Below, in pieces: positions 1 through 5,299 of a stretch of 5,299 nt of DNA. Each line of letters starts with the position of its first letter. The stretch's first letter is position 1. Origin of the DNA: Candidatus Poseidoniales archaeon (lineage in GTDB: Archaea; Thermoplasmatota; Poseidoniia; Poseidoniales; Thalassarchaeaceae). The DNA lies in the NCBI GenBank assembly GCA_028821815.1, contig JAPKEY010000104.1, positions 1-5,299 on the forward strand. The letters are read 5' to 3'. The notes beneath the pieces are model-generated. The model ran no database searches, was not told the DNA's origin, and saw nothing but the letters and a program-made list of their open reading frames with translations. The position numbers and the translations under genes were made by a program.

Positions 1-2421
1 CGTGAATTGCTCTGGTTTGATGATGCCCCATCGCATAGTCATACGATCATAGGTTGGATCGGTACCATCGGTGCAAAGATGCGTGGCATTCGGGTTGAGT
101 TCACACTCTGCTGCAATGTACAATTCTGGAATGCTTGGAGGAATCTCTGGAATGATGCCAGCTGCAGGTATCCCATGTACTATCAAAAATCCATACAAAA
201 ATTGTAGGCATCCTCGCGATGAAACGTCGGGCAGCCCTGTCATGGAAAGACGTTCACAATTGACTCCGTTTCCGGGCATAGATTCATTCCAACCGGCGCG
301 GATAAATGGCTCTGAATTGGATGCCAAACTTCCCATCGCCCAGTACACTAGTTCATCGATGGCATGCAATTCAATCTGGCCTGTAGGCAATCTTGTGAAC
401 CGATTTGGATCATCTGTGCCTTCAACATTCATATTGGTACGTAATTCACTGATTCCAGCGTAAACATCAGGATTGAGCATGTCACCTTCAATCAGTATCA
501 ACGCGGGTTCTCCCTCTGAACTAAATCTTTCATTAATGAGGAATACTGATTGTGCGATTTCTGCTTCTTCATCCATAAAATCCTCAATTTTGAAATCACC
601 TTCAAGAGAGAGCATCACCGGGGTGGCAATGGCAGTCAAAATAATCGTCAAAACGAGAACGAAAGGAGCGGCCCAGGCTGAACCACCTGAGATGCGCGAC
701 AACCAATGTTTGGGTACCAGATACAATTGGTTTCCAGATTCTTCTTTGAGGCGGCCTCGATTCTGCATCCAATTATCGATATCGTATCGAATCAACGGTG
801 CCCAAAGGCCAGTCAAAACAAATGCTGATGCAACGCCCAATGCGGCTTCAAGTCCGAAGGAACGCAATGCTGGGATACTAGATGTTAGATTGGCTGAGAA
901 AGCGGCAATGGTCGTGAGGGATGTAAGCATAATGGCTCGACCCACGCGAGATAGACTGGTATGAACCGCTTCATCAGTTGTTTTTCCATTATTGCGTTCT
1001 TCCTTGTACCGATGAAGTGCATGTAAACTATCATCGATGCCTAGGGCTAAAATGAGAATGGGGAGTAGATTGCTAAACTGACTACGGCTGATGATTTTGA
1101 CATCAAGTGTGCTTCCAAGAATCATGCCCCAACCGATCAATCCCTGCATCCACAATAAACTGAAGCCAAGTGTCGTGGCCACAATTGCAACATCTGAAAC
1201 TCGACGTAAGCTGCCCCACAGTAAAATCAGAATACACATACACATCGTTGCTAGAAGAGTAATCGATTGTTGCAATTCACGATTGACCTCTATATTGATT
1301 CCAGTTGGGGGGGCAATGAGTGAAACCGACTGCTGATCTGTCACTCGAATACTCTGTTCAAGACTGAGCAATGCCCAATCTGCAGAACAAGAGCCCTCTC
1401 CTGATTCACTGCTCTTCTGACATTCTTCTGCTGTCAACTCTGGTGGGGTTGTATACAATTCAAGGCCATACCAAGTCATTGAACCTGGTTCTGAACGCGC
1501 ATCGCCCCAAACAAAGGTATACCCTGAATTGATCATTTCTTCTTTATCCAATTGAATCAGGATCCATGTCGATGAAGCCGACCAGCGTCCAGGCATCCAA
1601 ATCGCATTTGTAAAAGTGCCATCTTCACTAACCTGGCCATTGACTGGCCCGATTACCGGGCTATCTGAATCTGGAAGAAAAGCTCGATCGGTAGTCGTCC
1701 AGCGCAAGAATACACTGGGTTTAGCAAGAATCATGCGATTGGCTGCCAAGTCGATGTGAGATTGTGTCAAGTTTTCATCTCCAAATCGTAGACATTCCAA
1801 TATGCCACAATCTGACCAATTCGTTAGAGGTTCAACGATATTGCCAAACGGATCTGTGGCTGAACGTGTCAACAATGAACGGTTGTCCATGAATGCTTCA
1901 AATTGCTCGAATAATGAGAGCGTCCCATTTGCACTCTCACCGGTCAATTCACTGACGATTGGGCGATAAAATTCTGCAAGAGGATTGGAGCGGGCAACCA
2001 TAATTTTCTGCTCAAGTTCACGTAGGAATGTCAAATTAAAGATGCCCCCTTCGGGTATCCCTTCACCTGAAAATCCCTCTCCATCTCCTTGGAATGGTGC
2101 GATTTCTTGCGGAGTGGGTAAGGCCAATCGATCTGGATTTCCGTCAGCATCCGTATGTGGTGCTTGGTTGCCATTTTCAATAAATGATGGGTCTCTAATA
2201 GAAACCACAAAACCGACTGTTAATTCCTTGGATGAAAATTCGATATCAATGACATTCTCGGCATCCATTTCAGGGCTATCCATGTCATATGATTCAACAT
2301 CGATTGGCGTCAATGTTTGCAACAATCCGGGAACCATAAGCACCGAAATAAAAATGATGGCAATATGAAATTTTGAACGGTTCAAAATCGCAAAATCGGC
2401 TACACTTGAGAAGTTCCTCAT
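1..2421 (-). CDS. RND superfamily (MMPL-like) membrane transporter, C-terminal part beyond the left edge
   Basis: Proton-driven exporter of the RND superfamily by family resemblance; the substrate cannot be told. The frame is open for exactly 807 codons from the ATG at 2421 to base 1, with no stop. Visible layout: TM1 about residues 18-37; a first extracytoplasmic loop about 38-386; TM2 about 388-402; TM3 about 411-431; TM4 about 450-465, ending in GIDDSLHALHRY (461-472, acidic pair D463/D464); TM5 about 496-513 (LTSLTTIAAF); TM6 about 522-544 (FGLEAALG); TM7 about 583-604; then a second loop running off the window. This is the first half of the usual two-fold RND/MMPL plan, so a second helix bundle is expected further left. 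Loop 1 has Cys205, 210, 334 and 345, and loop 2 has Cys722, 738, 773 and 783, so disulfides are plausible. The ATG is the first in frame after the J-protein stop and directly precedes a short basic N-terminus and TM1. No Shine-Dalgarno is seen. Family assignment is firm; export direction and substrate are unknown. Confidence 0.87.
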   Translation of the reverse strand, partial: MRNFSSVADFAILNRSKFHIAIIFISVLMVPGLLQTLTPIDVESYDMDSPEMDAENVIDIEFSSKELTVGFVVSIRDPSFIENGNQAPHTDADGNPDRLALPTPQEIAPFQGDGEGFSGEGIPEGGIFNLTFLRELEQKIMVARSNPLAEFYRPIVSELTGESANGTLSLFEQFEAFMDNRSLLTRSATDPFGNIVEPLTNWSDCGILECLRFGDENLTQSHIDLAANRMILAKPSVFLRWTTTDRAFLPDSDSPVIGPVNGQVSEDGTFTNAIWMPGRWSASSTWILIQLDKEEMINSGYTFVWGDARSEPGSMTWYGLELYTTPPELTAEECQKSSESGEGSCSADWALLSLEQSIRVTDQQSVSLIAPPTGINIEVNRELQQSITLLATMCMCILILLWGSLRRVSDVAIVATTLGFSLLWMQGLIGWGMILGSTLDVKIISRSQFSNLLPILILALGIDDSLHALHRYKEERNNGKTTDEAVHTSLSRVGRAIMLTSLTTIAAFSANLTSSIPALRSFGLEAALGVASAFVLTGLWAPLIRYDIDNWMQNRGRLKEESGNQLYLVPKHWLSRISGGSAWAAPFVLVLTIILTAIATPVMLSLEGDFKIEDFMDEEAEIAQSVFLINERFSSEGEPALILIEGDMLNPDVYAGISELRTNMNVEGTDDPNRFTRLPTGQIELHAIDELVYWAMGSLASNSEPFIRAGWNESMPGNGVNCERLSMTGLPDVSSRGCLQFLYGFLIVHGIPAAGIIPEIPPSIPELYIAAECELNPNATHLCTDGTDPTYDRMTMRWGIIKPEQFT

Positions 2422-2429
2422 GGTGTCCG

Positions 2430-2444
2430 CCGGCCGTAGGCCGG
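2430..2444. repeat. Perfect GC-rich hairpin between the J-protein and RND genes
   Basis: CCGGCC and GGCCGG form a perfect 6-bp inverted repeat around a 3-base centre (GTA on the plus strand). It occupies positions -23 to -9 upstream of the RND start codon. The arms are entirely G+C, unlike the moderate base composition around them. No T-run follows on the minus strand, so it is not a classical intrinsic terminator. It could instead be an operator between the TATA-like box and the start codon, an mRNA structure at the 3' end of the J-protein message, or a dispersed intergenic element. Confidence 0.6.
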
Positions 2445-2452
2445 AGAGACGG

Positions 2453-2459
2453 GTATAAG
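2453..2459 (-). promoter_or_regulatory. Possible archaeal TATA box for the RND gene
   Basis: On the minus strand the motif reads CTTATAC, the only TATA-like string in the 48-base gap. Its centre is about 35 bases before the A of the RND ATG. With the usual archaeal spacing of roughly 26 bases from TATA centre to transcription start, the message would begin around 2430 and have a leader of only about 8 bases. That would agree with the lack of a Shine-Dalgarno. No convincing purine-rich BRE is visible next to it. If the box is not real, the RND gene would be co-transcribed with the J-protein gene upstream. Confidence 0.35.
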
Positions 2460-2469
2460 GGCGTGTCCA

Positions 2470-3390
2470 TCACATGCCCGCGTCTCGAAGTGCTGCCAAA
2501 GCCACTTTCTGTGATGAGGTCAGAGACTCAGGTTCATCGAGTATGAATTCGATATCCAAATCAGCTCCTGCATAACCCATTTTTGGTAAACGTTTTCGGT
2601 CACCTATTCGGGTTGCTTCGGCAACTTTTACCGAAACTGTTTTGCCCACTGCTGTCACCACACGAACCTCACCTCCAAGCATGAGTGTTGAATATGGAAC
2701 TGCGACTTCTTGGATGAGGTGCTCGCCCTCCCACCGACGGCCTTCTTCAGCATCAATCCGAAGTGTGACAGTCAAATCTCCAGGTTCACCCCTCGGATGT
2801 TCATTACCCATCTTTGGCAACTTGAGTTGCTGACCATGTTTGGCCCCCTTTGGAACATTCAATGTTAGGCGGGTTTTCTTACGTCGAACGCCAAGATTTG
2901 TGCAGTGGACACACCCCTTTGCACGACACTCAGAACAACGCACCAATCGATTGTGCGTGAACTGTACTTTACCCCCTTCCAATGCACGCTCAATATCAAT
3001 ATCGAGAGGGGCTGAAATATCGGCCCCTTTTGCTGCTTGAGCCGGAGCTGTACGCGGTTGTCCCGCAAACGGTGAAGCCTGGGGACGTCCACCCCCTCCC
3101 ATGAACTGGCGGAGGAGGTCGTCTATACCCGTTCCACCCATGCCACCGGGCATTCCACCCGTGCCACCAAAAGCCTGTTTCATCTGTTGTTCCTCATCGA
3201 ATTTCCGACGCTTTTCCGGTGTCTCCAACTTCTCCCATGCATTCTGAACAGCCTTGAATCGTTCCTCAGCAGCAGAATCATCTGGATTGCGATCAGGATG
3301 ATACTGGCGCGCCAACTTTCGGAAGTTGCGCTTAATCTCTGCATGAGGGGCATCTTTGGAGACTCCAAGTGTGCGATAGGGGTCCGACAT
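2470..3390 (-). CDS. DnaJ-like J-domain co-chaperone with a minimal zinc region
   Basis: Cytosolic Hsp40-type co-chaperone expected to stimulate the ATPase of an Hsp70 (DnaK) and deliver clients. The protein has 306 residues. The J-domain spans about 4-68 with the HPD triad at H31-P32-D33. A Gly/Met/Pro-rich linker covers about 74-122 and contains DDLLRQFMG (90-98), which resembles the DIF-type segment of DnaJ linkers. A reduced zinc region covers 152-167. The two C-terminal beta domains cover about 123-215 and 222-290, with VPKGAKHGQQLKL (179-191), GDL (204-206) and VPYSTLMLGGEV (231-242). The protein's only four cysteines are C152, C155, C160 and C163, forming two adjacent CxxCxxxG units; canonical DnaJ has four CxxCxGxG units. 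The length is nearer to CbpA-like J-proteins (about 300) than to DnaJ (about 375). The ATG at 3390 is chosen because it directly precedes the J-domain; an upstream in-frame TTG at 3429 would add 13 unconserved residues. Neither grpE nor dnaK lies in the window, so this may be an auxiliary J-protein. Confidence 0.93.
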   Translation of the reverse strand: MSDPYRTLGVSKDAPHAEIKRNFRKLARQYHPDRNPDDSAAEERFKAVQNAWEKLETPEKRRKFDEEQQMKQAFGGTGGMPGGMGGTGIDDLLRQFMGGGGRPQASPFAGQPRTAPAQAAKGADISAPLDIDIERALEGGKVQFTHNRLVRCSECRAKGCVHCTNLGVRRKKTRLTLNVPKGAKHGQQLKLPKMGNEHPRGEPGDLTVTLRIDAEEGRRWEGEHLIQEVAVPYSTLMLGGEVRVVTAVGKTVSVKVAEATRIGDRKRLPKMGYAGADLDIEFILDEPESLTSSQKVALAALRDAGM

Positions 3391-3464
3391 CAACCGTCCA
3401 TCGAGGGAACTGATTTCAAGTTGAGGCAAGAACCCTGATGAAGGGCCGATTTTCTCAACCTTCC
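3391..3464. promoter_or_regulatory. Divergent intergenic region holding the promoters of both operons
   Basis: These 74 bases separate the start codons of the J-protein (minus) and the amidohydrolase (plus), so both promoters should lie here or just inside the genes. No clear TATA box is present. The best AT-rich patch is TGATTTCAAG at 3411-3420, centred about 25 bases from the J-protein ATG. It is also about 23 bases from the alternative plus-strand ATG at 3438. Neither strand has a Shine-Dalgarno before its chosen ATG, which would fit leaderless or short-leader messages. The region's role follows from gene orientation; the exact elements are uncertain. Confidence 0.5.
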
Positions 3465-4727
3465 ATGGCGGACGAGACGAGTGGGCTTGTTCGCTATACA
3501 GATTCTTGGCTCATCGATGTTGATGGGCGCCCACATCAAGGTGATTTTATCCTTCGACCTGATGGTGATTGGCTTCGAAGTATAGGTGACGAAGATGTAG
3601 AATTCCAAGTGGATGGGGACGGGCGTTTACTGACCAGAGCCTTCCAAAATTGGCATACCCATTTGGCAATGGTTCTGAACCGTTCGATGGGTGAAGGATT
3701 ACCATTGATGCGATGGCTTGAAGAGAGTATTTTTCCGACTGAAAAGGGATTGACGCCTGAATTTGTTGAAATCGGTACCAAGGCTGCAGCTGCTGAACTC
3801 ATCGCCACTGGAACCTCGTTTGCCTGTGACATGTATTATCACCCCGAAGTGGTTGGTGAAGTTCTCGCAGAGAGTGGCCTTCGCGGCATTGTTTGTGGAC
3901 CTATCACCGATGGATTAACACCGAATTTCAGAGCAGGTTCAGGTGACGCTCTAAGGCACGTCGAAGGTTTGGTTCGCAATGGCTCATCAGCACCTGATCG
4001 GGTGACGTTTGGCATCGCAACACATTCAGTGTATTCTTGTACCGAAGAATTACTGAAAAAGGCTGCTGACGTGTCGAATGCGACCGGATGTACGCTGAGT
4101 ATTCACACCTCTGAAACTCGACAAGAGGTTGCGGATTGCCATGCTGAACATGGTATGTACCCAATCGAATATTTGGACAGTATTGGCTATTTCCAAGAAG
4201 GTACTGTTTGTGCCCACTGCGGTTGGGTTACCAAGCGTGAAATGCGAATTCTTGCAGAGCATGATGTGCATGCTGTTCATTGTCCAGTCAGTAATCAAAA
4301 ATTGGCTACTGGAGGAACGATGTCCTATCCAGCAATGATCGAAGCTGGTGTTGACGTTCGCTTGGGGACAGATGGTGCAGCGAGCAACAATGCCCTCGAC
4401 ATGCGAGCCGAAATGAAAGCAGCCAGTTTAATTCAACGACATGATCACTGGGATGCTACACTGTTGGATCCTGTTCAAACCTACGAATTGGGTGTACGGG
4501 GTTCGAAGGATTGGGTTGCTTGGAATCTCAACGATATCCGCATGCGACCTATTGGGCGGGATGGGCGAAGATTATTGGCGAATTTGATTTACAGTAATGG
4601 TAATTGTCTCGATATGTGGGTCGATGGACGCCCTCTACGCCGAGATGGAAAGACGCTTACAATCAACGAAAAACACGTATTTGAACAATTGGAAGATACT
4701 GTCCAAACGTACTATGCGAAAGTGTAG
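3465..4727 (+). CDS. Amidohydrolase, probable 5'-methylthioadenosine/S-adenosylhomocysteine (or 5'-deoxyadenosine) deaminase
   Basis: Metal-dependent cytosolic deaminase of the TRZ/ATZ-MtaD branch. It is expected to convert adenine-containing by-products of SAM metabolism to the inosine form with release of ammonia. All core residues are visible in the 420-residue protein: metal ligands H64 and H66 (NWHTH), H214 (HTSET) with E217 as the likely catalytic glutamate, and D303 (LGTDGAASNN). Also present are active-site His187 (THSVYSC), H251 (AHCGWVT) and H272 (HCPVSN). The string DGAASNNALDMRAEMK (303-318) and WLEESIFPTE (84-93) are typical of MtaD-type enzymes. Oddities: PG is replaced by RA before the HTH motif, and the C-terminal linker is short, with KDWVAWN (348-354) standing where 'GKKADLVVLD' is usual. 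The start at 3465 best fits the family N-terminus; an in-frame ATG at 3438 would add nine residues. The lipoprotein gene follows nine bases after the stop. Substrate is inferred; the archaeal 5'-deoxyadenosine/SAH/MTA deaminases are the closest idea, and a guanine- or cytosine-type deaminase is less likely. Confidence 0.9.
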   Translation: MADETSGLVRYTDSWLIDVDGRPHQGDFILRPDGDWLRSIGDEDVEFQVDGDGRLLTRAFQNWHTHLAMVLNRSMGEGLPLMRWLEESIFPTEKGLTPEFVEIGTKAAAAELIATGTSFACDMYYHPEVVGEVLAESGLRGIVCGPITDGLTPNFRAGSGDALRHVEGLVRNGSSAPDRVTFGIATHSVYSCTEELLKKAADVSNATGCTLSIHTSETRQEVADCHAEHGMYPIEYLDSIGYFQEGTVCAHCGWVTKREMRILAEHDVHAVHCPVSNQKLATGGTMSYPAMIEAGVDVRLGTDGAASNNALDMRAEMKAASLIQRHDHWDATLLDPVQTYELGVRGSKDWVAWNLNDIRMRPIGRDGRRLLANLIYSNGNCLDMWVDGRPLRRDGKTLTINEKHVFEQLEDTVQTYYAKV

Positions 4728-4731
4728 GTGA
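4727..4731 (+). promoter_or_regulatory. Shine-Dalgarno that sets the lipoprotein start
   Basis: GGTGA begins on the last base of the amidohydrolase TAG and ends five bases before the ATG at 4737. It matches the core of the anti-Shine-Dalgarno (TCACC) at the 3' end of 16S rRNA. This favours the ATG at 4737 over the in-frame GTG at 4728, which lies inside the motif itself. The overlap with the stop codon suggests translational coupling within a two-gene message. Confidence 0.65.
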
Positions 4732-4736
4732 AGGCA

Positions 4737-5299
4737 ATGAAGGGAACCGCACTCAGTTTGGTGATTCTCCTATTACTAACCTCACTCACAGGTTGCTTTG
4801 GTGAGGAAGAACCGGCTCCAATGCCTCCGTTAGAAGATATTAGACTCAATCACCTAACGATGAAAGGTACACATAATTCGTATCACGTCAAAACACCTGG
4901 TGTCTCAATACTCAATTCAGAGAACAACTACACCCACGCAGAACTCGATGTGCAGGCTGACAGATTGGGGGTCAGACAATTCGAACTTGATGTTCACTAC
5001 ATTCCGGGCATTGGTCTACGTGTATACCACACGACATTGGACCCCTCAACCAATTGTGATGGATTCTCAGGTTGCATGAATGTTCTTCTCAACTGGTCAA
5101 ATGAAAATTCAAAGCACGCACCTCTATGGATATTTGTCGAACCGAAAAATTTGCCCATCGTTGTTGATGAACTGAATATATTGGAAATGATACAAGACGA
5201 AATTACTGCAACGTGGCCTTCGAATAAAACGATTACACCAGCTGATGTACAGGGTGGAGCAACAGATTTGCGTACAGCGATTACTACTGAAGGATGGCC
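4737..5299 (+). CDS. Lipoprotein resembling Ca2+-dependent phosphoinositide-specific phospholipase C, C-terminal part beyond the right edge
   Basis: Exported, lipid-anchored enzyme expected to cleave a phosphodiester in inositol-type phospholipids or a related head group outside the cell. The visible 187 residues start with MKGTAL, a hydrophobic core at about 5-17 and a lipobox LTGC with Cys20, then a short acidic/proline spacer (21-34). The catalytic pattern of the family follows: GTHNSYH (44-50, first catalytic His46 and Asn47), RQFELDVH (80-87, Glu83 and Asp85 as calcium ligands), VYHTT (96-100, second catalytic His98) and FVEPKN (133-138, Glu135 and Lys137). C107 and C113, followed by LLNWSNENSKHAPL (117-130), match the conserved 'C...C...W..xNP.H.P' stretch of the secreted bacterial-type enzymes; C107 and C113 could form a disulfide. 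The frame is open to the right edge. Start choice rests on GGTGA five bases upstream. The gene is probably co-transcribed with the deaminase, but no shared pathway is evident. The fold is well supported; phosphoinositide as substrate is only a family-based guess. Confidence 0.85.
   Translation, partial: MKGTALSLVILLLLTSLTGCFGEEEPAPMPPLEDIRLNHLTMKGTHNSYHVKTPGVSILNSENNYTHAELDVQADRLGVRQFELDVHYIPGIGLRVYHTTLDPSTNCDGFSGCMNVLLNWSNENSKHAPLWIFVEPKNLPIVVDELNILEMIQDEITATWPSNKTITPADVQGGATDLRTAITTEGW

Noticed and set aside
1307..1313. A run of seven G that might hide a frameshift in the RND gene.
   Set aside because: The same frame continues on both sides, with loop 1 before it and TM2 and the GIDDS motif after it, so no shift is needed.
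7..2368. Several plus-strand open frames of 60-163 codons across this region (for example 473-964 and 1985-2368).
   Set aside because: They lie opposite one continuous minus-strand frame of 807 codons with clear RND/MMPL motifs and membrane helices; their translations show no recognisable domain.
3391..3429. Longer J-protein starting at the TTG at 3429.
   Set aside because: The extra 13 residues precede the J-domain without any family similarity, and the ATG at 3390 gives the typical J-domain N-terminus.
2642..3438. Plus- and minus-strand alternative frames inside the J-protein gene.
   Set aside because: All overlap the conserved J-protein frame and have no domain similarity or ribosome site.
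3434..3446. CCCT-GATGA-AGGG hairpin in the divergent gap.
   Set aside because: The stem is only 4 bp, with no supporting sequence around it; it is expected by chance.
3536..4338. Minus-strand and alternative plus-strand frames inside the deaminase gene.
   Set aside because: The deaminase frame carries all catalytic motifs across this stretch, and the others look like by-products of its codon pattern.
4728..4730. GTG immediately after the deaminase stop as the lipoprotein start.
   Set aside because: It is part of the GGTGA Shine-Dalgarno that is well spaced for the ATG at 4737; the signal peptide is complete from that ATG.
1..5299. tRNA or rRNA genes, CRISPR arrays, insertion sequences, attachment sites, riboswitches.
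   Set aside because: The window is almost wholly taken up by four intact reading frames; no regularly spaced repeats, transposase motifs or structured RNA patterns were seen in the short gaps.

Overview
The window holds four protein genes in two divergent pairs, packed with almost no spare DNA. The minus strand carries a J-domain chaperone (2470-3390), followed by a large RND/MMPL-type membrane protein (2421 down to the left edge, incomplete). The plus strand carries an amidohydrolase of the methylthioadenosine/S-adenosylhomocysteine deaminase type (3465-4727). It is followed nine bases later by a lipoprotein that looks like a calcium-dependent phosphoinositide-specific phospholipase C (4737 to the right edge, incomplete). 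The only non-coding stretches are 48 bases (2422-2469), 74 bases (3391-3464) and 9 bases (4728-4736).

The organism is most likely an archaeon, and a marine planktonic euryarchaeon such as Marine Group II (Poseidoniales) would fit. This is inference. The three genes that begin after a non-coding gap have no Shine-Dalgarno sequence, while the one tightly coupled downstream gene has GGTGA five bases before its ATG, overlapping the previous stop codon. That split between leaderless first genes and Shine-Dalgarno-led internal genes is common in archaea. A TATA-like box lies upstream of the RND gene. A bacterial origin is not excluded, because none of the four families is archaea-specific.

By region: 1-2421 is one uninterrupted minus-strand frame of 807 codons, with an N-terminal anchor, a roughly 350-residue extracytoplasmic loop, five further membrane helices and the start of a second extracytoplasmic loop. 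2422-2469 contains a perfect GC-only hairpin and the TATA-like box. 2470-3390 is the J-protein. 3391-3464 must hold the divergent promoters. 3465-4727 and 4737-5299 form a probable two-gene operon.

Nothing shows that the four genes form one pathway. The J-protein is a cytosolic folding factor and the RND protein is a membrane transporter. The deaminase would recycle nucleoside by-products of SAM metabolism, and the lipoprotein would act outside the cell. I did not find a new defence, mobile or regulatory system. The most unusual protein-level feature is the J-protein's zinc region, reduced to two directly abutting CxxCxxxG repeats where canonical DnaJ has four. Next are the shortened C-terminal part of the amidohydrolase and a PLC-like lipoprotein in a probable archaeon.
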